A DNA stretch of 55,132 nt, taken from the NCBI GenBank assembly GCA_937896885.1, contig CALBNX010000063.1, forward strand, positions 1-55,132. The letters run 5' to 3'. The notes under the pieces were generated by a model, which did no database searches, was not told where the DNA came from, and saw nothing but the letters and a program-made list of their open reading frames with translations. How positions within the stretch are numbered: the stretch's first letter is position 1; every line of letters begins with the position of its first letter. Below, one piece after another: positions 42,752 to 51,576 of this stretch. A program made the position numbers and the translations under genes. This DNA comes from an uncultured Clostridia bacterium (lineage in GTDB: Bacteria > Bacillota > Clostridia > Oscillospirales > Acutalibacteraceae).

Positions 42752-43074
42752 TGACAACAGCAAAATTTCTGTTTTCGGGTGACACAATAGTTTCATTTGA
42801 GTTGAGTGGTCATAGCGGATTTGCAGAAGAAGGCACAGACATTGTTTGTAGCGCAGTTTCTTCAGCGGTTTATATGGCAGCTAACACAATAATTGAAATT
42901 ATTAAATTGACTCCAGAAACAGTAGTCCGTGACGGGTACTTGAAAGTCAAGATGACTTTAGAAGATGCTCGCGAATCGAAAGTGATTACTGATGGCTTGT
43001 ATTTGCACCTTGGCGAATTACAAAATCAGTATCCCAACAACTTGAAACTTGAAAGAGGTGTTTTTGATGCTTAA
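42751..43074 (+). CDS. prp: Ribosomal-processing cysteine protease Prp
   Basis: 107 residues with the catalytic pair His21 (SGHSGFAEEGTDIVCSA) and Cys33, the spacing of the staphylococcal enzyme. It cleaves the N-terminal extension from ribosomal protein L27, which is encoded by the next gene and carries such an extension. It overlaps rpmA by 8 nt. Confidence 0.93.
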   Translation: MTTAKFLFSGDTIVSFELSGHSGFAEEGTDIVCSAVSSAVYMAANTIIEIIKLTPETVVRDGYLKVKMTLEDARESKVITDGLYLHLGELQNQYPNNLKLERGVFDA

Positions 43075-43351
43075 AATCAACATTCAGTTATTTGCTCATA
43101 AAAAAGGTATGGGTTCTACAAAGAACGGCCGTGACTCAGAATCAAAACGTCTTGGCGTTAAAAGAGCTGACGGACAGTTTGTTCTCGCTGGTAACATCCT
43201 TGTTAAACAGCGTGGTACTCACATCCACCCAGGCAACAATGTAGGCCGTGGTTCAGATGACTCTCTCTTCGCACTTATCGACGGTAAGGTTAAGTTCGAA
43301 AGAATGGGCAAAGACAGAAAAAAGGTTAGCGTTTATCCAGTAGAACAGTAA
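43067..43351 (+). CDS. rpmA: 50S ribosomal protein L27 with cleavable N-terminal extension
   Basis: 94 residues. MLKINIQLFAHKKGMGSTKNGRDS matches the Firmicute form in which Prp cuts after the Phe before AHKKG, leaving the functional N-terminus that reaches the peptidyl transferase centre. ATG 43067, 6 nt after AGAGGTG; the in-frame upstream start at 43049 lacks support. The native cleavage residues here are QLF rather than the staphylococcal QFF. Confidence 0.96.
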   Translation: MLKINIQLFAHKKGMGSTKNGRDSESKRLGVKRADGQFVLAGNILVKQRGTHIHPGNNVGRGSDDSLFALIDGKVKFERMGKDRKKVSVYPVEQ

Positions 43352-43366
43352 TTCTAACTAACACAA

Positions 43367-43398
43367 ATTCCCACTGGCAACGGTGGGAATATTTTTTT
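43367..43398 (+). terminator. Terminator of the rplU operon
   Basis: 8-bp stem (43367-43374 with 43383-43390) and a T-run. Confidence 0.75.
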
Positions 43399-43415
43399 AC
43401 AATAAGGTGATATCC

Positions 43416-44630
43416 TTGAAAACTTTTAATAAAAGTACAAAACTTGATAATGTATGTTATGATATTCGTGGACCTGTTATGGATGAGGCTATTAGAATGG
43501 AGTCTGAAGGTCAACGAATTTTAAAACTTAATATCGGCAACCCTGCACCTTTTGGATTTACTGCACCTGATGAGGTTATCCGTGATATGATGTATAATCT
43601 TCGTGAGTGTGAGGGTTATTCCGACTCAAAGGGTATGTTTAGCGCTAGAAAAGCTATAATGCAATATTGTCAGATTAAAGGCATTAAAGGTGTTGATATT
43701 GGTGACATCTATCTTGGCAATGGTGTCAGCGAATTGATTACAATGTCAATGCAGGGACTTTTAGATAATGGCGATGAAATACTTGTGCCATCACCCGATT
43801 ATCCGCTCTGGACTGCATCTGTAACACTTGCAGGTGGTAAAGCAGTGCACTATATGTGCGATGAGCAAAACGAGTGGAATCCTGACATCGAAGATATCAA
43901 AAACAAGATTACTTCTAAAACAAAAGGTATTGTTATAATTAATCCCAATAATCCAACAGGTGCATTGTATAGTGACGAGATTTTAAAGGAAATTGTTGAA
44001 ATAGCTCGACAAAATGACCTTATTCTCTTTGCTGATGAAATATATGATAGACTTGTTATGGATGGTCATACTCATACGGCGTTGGCATCTCTTGCACCTG
44101 ATGTGCCATGTGTCAGCTTTAACGGACTTTCAAAGTCACACAGAGTTGCAGGCTTTAGAGTAGGTTGGATGGTAATCAGCGGTGACAAAAAGAAAATTAA
44201 AGGATATATTGAGGGACTTAACCTTCTCTCATCAATGCGACTTTGCTCAAATGTGCCTGCACAGAGTATTGTGCAAACTGCTCTCGGTGGAATACAGAGC
44301 GTTGATGAACTGCTCTTGCCAGGTGGAAGAATTTATGAACAAAGAGAATTTGTTTATGATGCACTTTGCAACATTGACGGAGTTTCTGTTGTGAAACCAA
44401 AGGCCGCATTTTACATATTCCCAAAACTTGATGCAAAGAAATTCAACCTTCACGACGACGAAAAGCTCGTTCTTGATTTCTTGAAAGAAAAGAAAGTTCT
44501 TCTTATGCATGGTAAAGGTTTTAACTACCCAACACCTGACCATATTAGAATTGTTTATCTTCCAAGAAGACGAGTTCTTGGTGAAGCAATGGATGCTTTT
44601 GCGGATTTCCTTTCTAATTATCGTCAATAA
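43416..44630 (+). CDS. Pyridoxal-phosphate aminotransferase, AlaT-like
   Basis: 404 residues, fold type I. NPNNPTGALYS is the conserved loop, FADEIYDRLV holds the PLP Asp/Tyr, SFNGLSKSHRVAGFRVGW the Schiff-base Lys, and HIRIVYLP the substrate Arg. The sequence is closest in pattern to alanine transaminases (AlaA/AlaT). Start is TTG 43416, 5 nt after AAGGTGA; the earlier start at 43383 lies in the terminator. It would transfer an amino group between alanine and 2-oxoglutarate. Confidence 0.85.
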   Translation: MKTFNKSTKLDNVCYDIRGPVMDEAIRMESEGQRILKLNIGNPAPFGFTAPDEVIRDMMYNLRECEGYSDSKGMFSARKAIMQYCQIKGIKGVDIGDIYLGNGVSELITMSMQGLLDNGDEILVPSPDYPLWTASVTLAGGKAVHYMCDEQNEWNPDIEDIKNKITSKTKGIVIINPNNPTGALYSDEILKEIVEIARQNDLILFADEIYDRLVMDGHTHTALASLAPDVPCVSFNGLSKSHRVAGFRVGWMVISGDKKKIKGYIEGLNLLSSMRLCSNVPAQSIVQTALGGIQSVDELLLPGGRIYEQREFVYDALCNIDGVSVVKPKAAFYIFPKLDAKKFNLHDDEKLVLDFLKEKKVLLMHGKGFNYPTPDHIRIVYLPRRRVLGEAMDAFADFLSNYRQ

Positions 44631-44640
44631 AAACTAACTA

Positions 44641-44668
44641 AAAACCACAGGATAAAGCCTGTGGTTTT
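44641..44668. terminator. Bidirectional terminator
   Basis: 11-bp stem (44641-44651 with 44658-44668) between the convergent aminotransferase and spoIID genes. Confidence 0.85.
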
Positions 44669-44670
44669 CT

Positions 44671-45651
44671 TCATTTTATTTGAGTATTGGGATAATAGTG
44701 CGCAAGTATTTCTTGATAAGTTTTACCTTGCTCTGCAAGATAATTTGCACCATATTGACTCATTCCAACGCCGTGACCATAGCCTTTAACCTTGAAAATA
44801 AAAGAGCCATCTTTATATTCACATTCAAAAGTACTGCTTCGCAGTGAAAAGAATTTTCTTATGTCCGTACCTTTAAAGGTTTTGTCTCCGATAGTGATTT
44901 CTTTCACCATTCCCGTGTCCGTGCGTTTGATTTCACCAATCCAGTTTTCAGGTTTGTCAGATAGTGTTGCGCCTTGTTCTGTAATGATTTTCTTGAATTC
45001 TTCACTAGAAAAAGATACTTCTGTGAGATATCCCGGTGAAAGCTTGTCACCCTCACTTGAAACTGAAATTAAATAAGGGTAATTGCCACCCCAGACATCT
45101 GTTGCATTTTCTGTTTGTCCGTTACTGATGGCATAAAACACGGCTGTAATAGGCTTTTCATTGTATTGAATTGTGAGGTTTTTCACTTCTTCAATACATT
45201 TTTTTATTTTACTCACATATTCATCATATTTTTCGCCCCATTTTGTTTTTTGCTCGTCCACGGTGAAAAATCCTTGATGTGTGGCAGGGCTATCAGTTAT
45301 ATCTGCTTCACCTAAATCTTCATTTTTAGTCAGCTTTGAGTGCTCTAAAAGGGTGTGGGCAGCAATAATTTGTGCCTTAATTGCTTCTTCGTGATATGAC
45401 GCACTCATTTCTTCGGCGACCACACCGAGCAAATAGTCTTCAAGGCTTAATTCAGTAATATTTTTGCTGTTTGCATTCATAACTTTAACGGTAGAAACTG
45501 TTTGGTTTGATGCAGATTCTTCCACTTGTAATTCTTCTGTTTCAACCCCTGTTTCACCCAAAAAAACTTGTTTTGCTTTTTCAACTGATGCCAACGGACA
45601 AACAATCATGGCAAGTAGTAGAAAAAAGCAGATTACAGAATAACTTTTCAT
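44671..45651 (-). CDS. spoIID: Stage II sporulation protein D (septal peptidoglycan lytic transglycosylase)
   Basis: 326 residues. N-terminal membrane anchor, then the SpoIID/LytB domain: LEDYLLGVVAEEM with the catalytic Glu, a long middle part, and GHGVGMSQYGANYLAEQG near the end. It cleaves glycan strands denuded of peptides during engulfment of the forespore. GGGAGCG precedes the ATG. It is expressed alone, divergent from citrate synthase. Confidence 0.93.
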   Translation of the reverse strand: MKSYSVICFFLLLAMIVCPLASVEKAKQVFLGETGVETEELQVEESASNQTVSTVKVMNANSKNITELSLEDYLLGVVAEEMSASYHEEAIKAQIIAAHTLLEHSKLTKNEDLGEADITDSPATHQGFFTVDEQKTKWGEKYDEYVSKIKKCIEEVKNLTIQYNEKPITAVFYAISNGQTENATDVWGGNYPYLISVSSEGDKLSPGYLTEVSFSSEEFKKIITEQGATLSDKPENWIGEIKRTDTGMVKEITIGDKTFKGTDIRKFFSLRSSTFECEYKDGSFIFKVKGYGHGVGMSQYGANYLAEQGKTYQEILAHYYPNTQIK

Positions 45652-45765
45652 TGTTTTATCGCTCCCTTTTTGTTGACTTTATTCCTTATTTGTTATAAAA
45701 TATATACTGTATAATTATATTACTATGGATACATATCGAAATTTTCTACAAGGAGGTAAAATTTA

Positions 45766-47178
45766 ATGTCAGAATATATTTCAAGTATCTCCAATGAAGC
45801 TCTTTCAACATTATGCGAAGAACTTCGTAAAAATTACCAAATTAACCCTGATTATTACAATCGATTTGAAGTTAAAAGAGGGCTTCGTAACTATGATGGC
45901 ACAGGTGTGCTTGCAGGTCTTACTAGAGTTTGTGCAGTTGAAGGTTATTACATAGATGACGGTGAAAAAGTTCCAAAGAATGGTCGCCTTATTTATCGTG
46001 GAATCAATATGACAGATATTGTCGAAAACTGCGAGAAAGAAAACCGTTTCGGTTATGAAGAAGTTGTTTGGCTTCTTCTTTTCGGCGTGCTTCCAACCAA
46101 AGAACAACTCGCTTGGTTCACAGATTTGTTGGCAGAGTGCCGTGAGCTTCCGGAAGACTTTATCGAAGATATGATTATGAAAGCTCCATCACCAGATGTT
46201 ATGAATAAGGCAGCTAGAAGTGTATTGGCTCTTTATTCTTATGACCCAAATCCTGATGATACATCACCTGAGAATGTGCTTCGTCAGTGTATTCAGCTTA
46301 TCGCACAAATGCCTGTTATTATGACAGCGGCATATCAGGTTAAACGTCGCGTATATGACAAAAAGAGTATGTATTTCCATCAGAACAAGAGAGAGTTGGG
46401 CACTGCTGAGAGCATTCTTCGTTCAATCAGACCTAACAAACAGTTCACAGACGAAGAAGCAAAGCTTCTTGATATCTGTATGATTATCCACGCAGAGCAC
46501 GGTGGTGGTAACAACTCAACATTCACAACTCGTTGCGTTACATCAAGTGGCACAGATACTTATGCGGCAATCGCAGCGGGTATCGGCTCACTTAAAGGAC
46601 CTCGTCACGGTGGTGCAAATATTAAAGTTCACTCAATGATTGAGAATATGAAAGCAAATATTTCAGATATTACAAACGAAGGTCAGGTTGCTGATTATCT
46701 CGCAAAGATTATGAGCAAAGAAGCAAATGACCATTCAGGTCTTGTTTATGGTATGGGTCACGCGGTTTATACTCTTTCTGACCCAAGAGCAGTTATTCTT
46801 CGTCGCTATGCTGAAAAGTTCTCGAAAATTCACGGCAGAGAAGACGAGTTTAGACTTTTGAACCTTGTTGAAACACTTACACCTGAACTTTTTGCAGGTC
46901 GTGGTAATAAAAAGAAAATTTGCGCTAATGTGGACCTTTACTCAGGGCTTGTTTACGATATGCTCGGTATTCCACAAGACCTTTTCACACCACTCTTTAT
47001 GACAGCAAGAATGGCGGGTTGGTCAGCTCATAGAATTGAAGAGCTTACAACTGGTGGAAGAATTATTCGTCCAGCTTATAAAAATGTTACAATTCCGCGT
47101 GCTTATGTGCCAATGGAAGATAGAATTCTTAGAACAGATGGAATTCAAAAAGAATACATTCCAATTGAGGAAAGGTAA
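45766..47178 (+). CDS. gltA: Citrate/2-methylcitrate synthase
   Basis: 470 residues. IHAEHGGGNNSTF and GPRHGGAN contain active-site histidines, GMGHAVYTLSDPRA the third His region, and GLVYDML the catalytic Asp. It condenses acetyl-CoA (or propionyl-CoA) with oxaloacetate. It is about 40 residues longer at the N-terminus than most bacterial enzymes, like the clostridial group. AGGAGG lies 9 nt before the ATG. An operon with two membrane proteins follows. Confidence 0.92.
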   Translation: MSEYISSISNEALSTLCEELRKNYQINPDYYNRFEVKRGLRNYDGTGVLAGLTRVCAVEGYYIDDGEKVPKNGRLIYRGINMTDIVENCEKENRFGYEEVVWLLLFGVLPTKEQLAWFTDLLAECRELPEDFIEDMIMKAPSPDVMNKAARSVLALYSYDPNPDDTSPENVLRQCIQLIAQMPVIMTAAYQVKRRVYDKKSMYFHQNKRELGTAESILRSIRPNKQFTDEEAKLLDICMIIHAEHGGGNNSTFTTRCVTSSGTDTYAAIAAGIGSLKGPRHGGANIKVHSMIENMKANISDITNEGQVADYLAKIMSKEANDHSGLVYGMGHAVYTLSDPRAVILRRYAEKFSKIHGREDEFRLLNLVETLTPELFAGRGNKKKICANVDLYSGLVYDMLGIPQDLFTPLFMTARMAGWSAHRIEELTTGGRIIRPAYKNVTIPRAYVPMEDRILRTDGIQKEYIPIEER

Positions 47179-47186
47179 GAAATATA

Positions 47187-48143
47187 ATGAAAATCACAGG
47201 AAAATTTGAAAAAATAAATCCGTTGGTATCTCTCTATGTTGTTTTTGGACTTATGGCAGTGGGCGTAGTTTTCAGAATGTACCAACTTCTCAATATTATT
47301 GAAAGTGATACAGGCTTTTATAGAGTTCAGGACTGGTCAATCTATGTGATGTATGCACTTTGCGGTCTTGCAGTGGTTGTGCCTTATGTTCTCACAACAC
47401 TTGCAAAGAATGTTCCAGCATCAAAATCACCGTTCAGAAAAGATATGTTTATGGCAGTTGGTTCAATTGTTTTTGCTGTGGGTATTGTGTTAGATGTTGT
47501 TTCATCACTTTCAACATTTCTTCTTAATGCAAAGGGATTTACAGCAGCAGGACTTTCATTTATGGGTACATTGGACCAAGGTCAGGCACCTTTGTTGATT
47601 GAAACAGTATTTGGCATTTTTGCCACAATCTATATGCTCATTTTTGGAATTTCATATATTGATGGAAGAACAACTTACTCACAATATAAATTTATGGCAA
47701 TCACACCACTTTTCTGGGCAATGAGCAGAATAGTGTTGAGATTTATGAGAAAAATAGCTTATGTCAATGTTTCTGATTTAATGCTTGAACTCTTTATGCT
47801 TGCATTTATGATGATTTTTCTTCTCAATTTTGCAAGAATTTCATCAGGACTTGCTAACAGCAAGGCAATGAGAACAGTTTTTGCATCAGGCTTTGTGAGC
47901 ATTTTCTTCTGTACAGTTATAAATTTACCAAGACTTTTAATGGTGCTTACAGCGAATGGCAAAGCACTTCCAGATGAATATCCATTCAGTCTTTGTGATT
48001 TGGGCTTTGCAATTTTTGCTTTTGCTTATATTATCAATGCTATGAAATATGCAAAAGAAAATGATGCTTTGGAACTTCTCGGTGAAGAAGCAAAGAGTGA
48101 ACCTGACATTATGGAAACTGACGACAATTTCCTTTCGGAGTAA
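47187..48143 (+). CDS. Unrecognised multi-pass membrane protein
   Basis: 318 residues with about eight hydrophobic helices and a short acidic, soluble C-terminal tail (from about 295). No family motif was recognised. It is 8 nt after citrate synthase and 6 nt before an AEC permease, so it is co-transcribed with both. A role in membrane transport or in sensing of organic acids is possible from context only. Confidence 0.75.
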   Translation: MKITGKFEKINPLVSLYVVFGLMAVGVVFRMYQLLNIIESDTGFYRVQDWSIYVMYALCGLAVVVPYVLTTLAKNVPASKSPFRKDMFMAVGSIVFAVGIVLDVVSSLSTFLLNAKGFTAAGLSFMGTLDQGQAPLLIETVFGIFATIYMLIFGISYIDGRTTYSQYKFMAITPLFWAMSRIVLRFMRKIAYVNVSDLMLELFMLAFMMIFLLNFARISSGLANSKAMRTVFASGFVSIFFCTVINLPRLLMVLTANGKALPDEYPFSLCDLGFAIFAFAYIINAMKYAKENDALELLGEEAKSEPDIMETDDNFLSE

Positions 48144-48149
48144 TGTTTT

Positions 48150-49094
48150 ATGCAGTTGTTTTTAAATAATGTTTTAACATCCTTTACACAGGTTGTCATA
48201 CTCTTTTTAATTGCAATGGTGGGCTTTGTGTGTCACAAAATCGGTGTTTACACAGAAAAGGCATCAAGAATGACAACTGACTTGTTGTTCTATATTGTAG
48301 CCCCTGCAATTATTATCCGTTCATTTGTGGGAATGGATTATAATAAAGACGCATTAAAAGGCTTGCTTTTCGCGCTTTTGGGTGGTATTTTCTTTCACGT
48401 TTTAGGAATAGTCTTTGCAAAAGTATTCTTTAATAAAGGCGATAAGGACACAGCTTGTATCTTTAAATATGCATCTTGTTATGGCAATGTGGGTTATATG
48501 GCATTGCCTTTGGCACAAGCAGTTTTAGGTGACGAAGGCGTTTTCTATTGTTCAGTAATTCTCGTGCCGTTCAACATTCTCTCATTCACTCATGGTGTGA
48601 GCGTAATGCAAAAGAAAGAAGAAAAGGGTGGATTCAACCTTAAAAAACTCATCATTAACCCTGGTGTTATTGGTGTTTGTTTAGGACTTCCACTTTTCCT
48701 TTTACAAATAAAATTACCCGATGTTATTTATCAACCTGTTTCATACCTTGCAGACCTTAATACACCACTTGCAATGGTTATGTTCGGAACATATTTAGCA
48801 TCGGCAGATTGGAAAACTTTGTTTTCTGATAAAAGGATTTTCGGCTCGGCTGCATTAAAAATTATTTTAATGCCACTTATCACAATTGTTGCATTAAAGC
48901 TTTTCGGTTTTGGTGGAACTTTGCTTGTTGCTTGTGTGCTCAGTGCGTCTGCACCAACAGCAAGTAATACAGTTATGTTTGCAGCAAAGTTTGACAGGGA
49001 TACAGCACTTGCTTCAAAGGTCACATCTTTTGTCAGTGTGCTTTCAATTTTAACAATGCCTGTAATGATTGCTTTGGCTCAATTATTACAGTAA
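48150..49094 (+). CDS. AEC family transporter (auxin efflux carrier fold)
   Basis: 314 residues, ten-helix bile acid/auxin carrier-like fold with two repeats: FYIVAPAIIIRSF in the first and LSASAPTASNTVMFAAKF in the second. AEC members in Firmicutes export malate, lactate or similar anions. Behind citrate synthase, a di- or tricarboxylate is a fair guess. Confidence 0.85.
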   Translation: MQLFLNNVLTSFTQVVILFLIAMVGFVCHKIGVYTEKASRMTTDLLFYIVAPAIIIRSFVGMDYNKDALKGLLFALLGGIFFHVLGIVFAKVFFNKGDKDTACIFKYASCYGNVGYMALPLAQAVLGDEGVFYCSVILVPFNILSFTHGVSVMQKKEEKGGFNLKKLIINPGVIGVCLGLPLFLLQIKLPDVIYQPVSYLADLNTPLAMVMFGTYLASADWKTLFSDKRIFGSAALKIILMPLITIVALKLFGFGGTLLVACVLSASAPTASNTVMFAAKFDRDTALASKVTSFVSVLSILTMPVMIALAQLLQ

Positions 49095-49113
49095 TTATAA
49101 GGGGCGTGGTTTT

Positions 49114-49440
49114 ATGAAACTTATCGTTGCTATTATCAATAATGATGATGCTAATGCCGTAATGAATGGTGTTACAAAAGCAGGTTATTCGGCAACACGA
49201 CTTTCCACAACAGGTGGATTTTTAAGAGCGGGGAATGTGACTCTTCTCTTGGGTGTTGAGAATAATAAAGTCGATGAAGTGATTAACATTATTGGTGAAT
49301 ACAGTAAACAGCGTAAACAAATCACCCCTGTTAACACTACATATATCGGTGAATCAATGCTTTCTTCAATGCCTGTTGAAGTGACCGTTGGTGGAGCAAC
49401 AATTTTCGTTCTTGATGTGGAGCAGTTTTATAAGATATGA
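49114..49440 (+). CDS. darA: Cyclic-di-AMP receptor DarA (PII-like)
   Basis: 108 residues of the PII-like fold. TRLSTTGGFLRAGNVTLLLG is the nucleotide-binding loop of DarA/PstA proteins. It binds c-di-AMP; the downstream target is not established. Start is ATG 49114; its TGA overlaps the holB ATG by 4 nt, the usual clostridial order darA-holB-ricT. Confidence 0.93.
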   Translation: MKLIVAIINNDDANAVMNGVTKAGYSATRLSTTGGFLRAGNVTLLLGVENNKVDEVINIIGEYSKQRKQITPVNTTYIGESMLSSMPVEVTVGGATIFVLDVEQFYKI

Positions 49441-50306
49441 CGGATTTTAAAGTGAAAAAAATGAATATGCTTTATGAAACAGTTGCACAGTCTGTGAGTC
49501 AGGGTAACTTTCCGCACGGTGTTTTGGTGGAATGTGAAAATGAGAATGACGGTGTCGACTTTGCTCACTATATCGCTAATTGTCTTGTTTGCCGAGGGGA
49601 TAAAAAGCCTTGTCTTAAGTGTCCTGATTGTCTAAAAGCAGAAAAAGATGGGCATCCCGATATTTTTGAAACTGATGGTGTTAAGGGTAAAAGCAAGAAC
49701 TTTACTGTTGATGCTGTCCGTGAAATTCGTAGCAATGCTTTTATTGTTCCAAATGAGAGTGATAAAAAAATATACATTCTTAAAAACGGGCAGAATATGA
49801 ATGAACAAGCACAGAATGCATTGCTCAAAATTCTTGAAGAACCACCAACCTATGTGTTCTTCATAATCGTCACAACATCAAGAAGCACAATGCTTGAAAC
49901 TGTTTTGTCCCGTGTTCAGACTTACTCAATTTTAAGTGACGAGATTAAAATTAGCGAAAAAGAAGAGAATGCAGTCAAAGATTTTGTTGATGCACTACTC
50001 AGCGTTAATGAATTAAAGCTTATGGAAGCAACTGCAGTTTTTCAAAAGAATAATCAGTTCGCAAAATCAGTTATAATGCTTCTTTCAGAAGTGTTCCGTG
50101 ATGCTCTTGTTAAAAAGAGTGGTTACACAAGAGAAATGCATTTTCCTGAACAGGTGAATGCATTGTATATGGGTCTCACATCAAAAAGTTTGTTACAACT
50201 TGTGTCTGTGTGTGACAAGCTGATTGAGTCCGTTGACAGAAACTGTAATAACAATCTTTTGCTTGTGAGAATGTGTTATGAATTTAAAGAGGCTATCGGA
50301 AGATAG
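49437..50306 (+). CDS. holB: DNA polymerase III delta' subunit
   Basis: 289 residues. Four cysteines (CLVCRGDKKPCLKCPDC) form the zinc module, and QNALLKILEEPP with VLSRVQ is the clamp-loader SRC-like region. The P-loop region is degenerate, as in delta' subunits that do not bind ATP. It opens the sliding clamp together with delta and tau. Confidence 0.92.
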   Translation: MTDFKVKKMNMLYETVAQSVSQGNFPHGVLVECENENDGVDFAHYIANCLVCRGDKKPCLKCPDCLKAEKDGHPDIFETDGVKGKSKNFTVDAVREIRSNAFIVPNESDKKIYILKNGQNMNEQAQNALLKILEEPPTYVFFIIVTTSRSTMLETVLSRVQTYSILSDEIKISEKEENAVKDFVDALLSVNELKLMEATAVFQKNNQFAKSVIMLLSEVFRDALVKKSGYTREMHFPEQVNALYMGLTSKSLLQLVSVCDKLIESVDRNCNNNLLLVRMCYEFKEAIGR

Positions 50307-50327
50307 ATTTAATATAGGAGAAAATTT

Positions 50328-51191
50328 ATGATTGAAACTGTTGGAATCAGATTTAAAGACGGTGGCAAAATTTATGATTTTGATGCCGATGGTAAAAAAT
50401 TCGAAAAAGGTGATTATGCCATAGTTGAAACAGTTCGTGGTATGGAATGCGGACTTGTTGCAAAGGCAAATCACAAAACAAATGAAGACGATATTACCAA
50501 ACCACTAAAAAAGGTTATCCGTGTAGCAACAGAAGAAGATGTGAAAACTCTTGCAGAAAATAAAGAAAAAGAGAAAGAAGCGTTTAAAATCTGTGAAAGC
50601 AAAATCGAAGCACACGGATTAGAAATGAATTTGGTTGATGTTGAATATACTTTTGACAGAAGTAAATTGCTTTTCTATTTTACAGCTGACGGACGTGTTG
50701 ACTTCCGTGAACTTGTAAAAGATTTGGCATCTGCATTTAGAACAAGAATTGAACTTCGTCAAATTGGTGTTCGTGATGAATCACGTATGGTTGGCGGGTT
50801 TGGTATCTGTGGCAGACCATTCTGCTGTAATACATTCTTAAATGACTTCCAACCGGTTTCGATTAAGATGGCAAAAGAGCAAGGCTTGTCACTTAACCCA
50901 ACAAAAATCAGCGGTACTTGTGGCAGACTTATGTGTTGCTTAAAATATGAACAAGACACTTATGAGCACCTTTTAAGAGTAACACCAAAAGTTGGCGCGA
51001 TTGTTGATACACCTGACGGAAAAGGCAAGGTGATTGAAAACAACCTTATAACAGGAATGTTAAAAGTTACCCTTGACCGTCGTCCGGAAGCAGCACCACT
51101 TGTTATTCATAGACACCAAGTAAAAATCCTTAAAGACGCTTATATTAGAGTTGAAAAAGAAGAACTTGAAGCACTTAAAGGAATTGAATAA
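50328..51191 (+). CDS. ricT: RicT/YaaT PSP1-domain protein
   Basis: 287 residues with the PSP1 domain. CGRPFCC and CGRLMCCLKYE supply the conserved cysteines that hold a [4Fe-4S] cluster in the RicA/F/T (Y-) complex. That complex binds RNase Y and also affects phosphorelay and sporulation in Bacillus. ATG 50328 with AGGAG upstream. Confidence 0.92.
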   Translation: MIETVGIRFKDGGKIYDFDADGKKFEKGDYAIVETVRGMECGLVAKANHKTNEDDITKPLKKVIRVATEEDVKTLAENKEKEKEAFKICESKIEAHGLEMNLVDVEYTFDRSKLLFYFTADGRVDFRELVKDLASAFRTRIELRQIGVRDESRMVGGFGICGRPFCCNTFLNDFQPVSIKMAKEQGLSLNPTKISGTCGRLMCCLKYEQDTYEHLLRVTPKVGAIVDTPDGKGKVIENNLITGMLKVTLDRRPEAAPLVIHRHQVKILKDAYIRVEKEELEALKGIE

Positions 51192-51199
51192 TTTAGTAC

Positions 51200-51227
51200 T
51201 TGATTTTTGAAAATTATATGTTACAAT
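51200..51227 (+). promoter_or_regulatory. Promoter of the ferredoxin gene
   Basis: TTGATT (51200-51205), 16-nt spacer, TACAAT (51222-51227). Confidence 0.65.
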
Positions 51228-51261
51228 GTAAACATAAACAATAAAGGGAGGGTACATAACC

Positions 51262-51432
51262 ATGGCATACAGAATTACTGATGATTGCATTTCATGCGGC
51301 GCTTGCGCAGCTGATTGCCCAGTTGAAGCTATTTCTGAAGGAGACGGCATCTATGTAATCGACGCTGATACATGCATCGATTGTGGTGCTTGTGCAGATA
51401 GCTGCCCAGTTTCAGCTCCAGTTGCTGACTAA
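51262..51432 (+). CDS. 2[4Fe-4S] clostridial ferredoxin
   Basis: 56 residues, typical of clostridial ferredoxin. Two CxxCxxCxxxCP motifs (CISCGACAADCP at 9-20 and CIDCGACADSCP at 38-49) bind two [4Fe-4S] clusters in a pseudo-symmetric fold. It carries low-potential electrons, for instance from pyruvate oxidation, and could feed the activase of the 17-23 kb operon. GGGAGGG precedes ATG 51262. It is too short for many gene finders but unambiguous. Confidence 0.96.
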   Translation: MAYRITDDCISCGACAADCPVEAISEGDGIYVIDADTCIDCGACADSCPVSAPVAD

Positions 51433-51451
51433 TTTTAAATTATAAAAAAAT

Positions 51452-51482
51452 GAACCATCGATTTTTCGATGGTTCTTTTTTT
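51452..51482 (+). terminator. Terminator of the ferredoxin gene
   Basis: Perfect 10-bp stem (51452-51461 with 51466-51475), TTTT loop, T-run. Confidence 0.9.
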
Positions 51483-51484
51483 AT

Positions 51485-51569
51485 GCTAAATTATTTCATA
51501 GCTAAATTGCTCGTTTCTCGCAGCTAAATTGTCGCGTTGCGACAGCTAAATAAAATTACAGTAGCGTAA
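51485..51569. repeat. Short tandem GCTAAAT repeat cluster with hairpins
   Basis: GCTAAAT occurs at 51485, 51501, 51523 and 51544. A perfect TGTCGC-GTT-GCGACA hairpin lies between the last two copies, and an AATTAC/GTAATT hairpin follows the last. It sits between the ferredoxin terminator and the convergent hslO gene. It resembles a small repetitive extragenic element; no coding potential was seen. Confidence 0.6.
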
Positions 51570-51576
51570 TTTAACT

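Noticed and set aside
45652..45765. Sigma-E promoter upstream of spoIID
   Set aside because: A TATACAGT word is only a partial match to the -10 and no -35 could be fixed.
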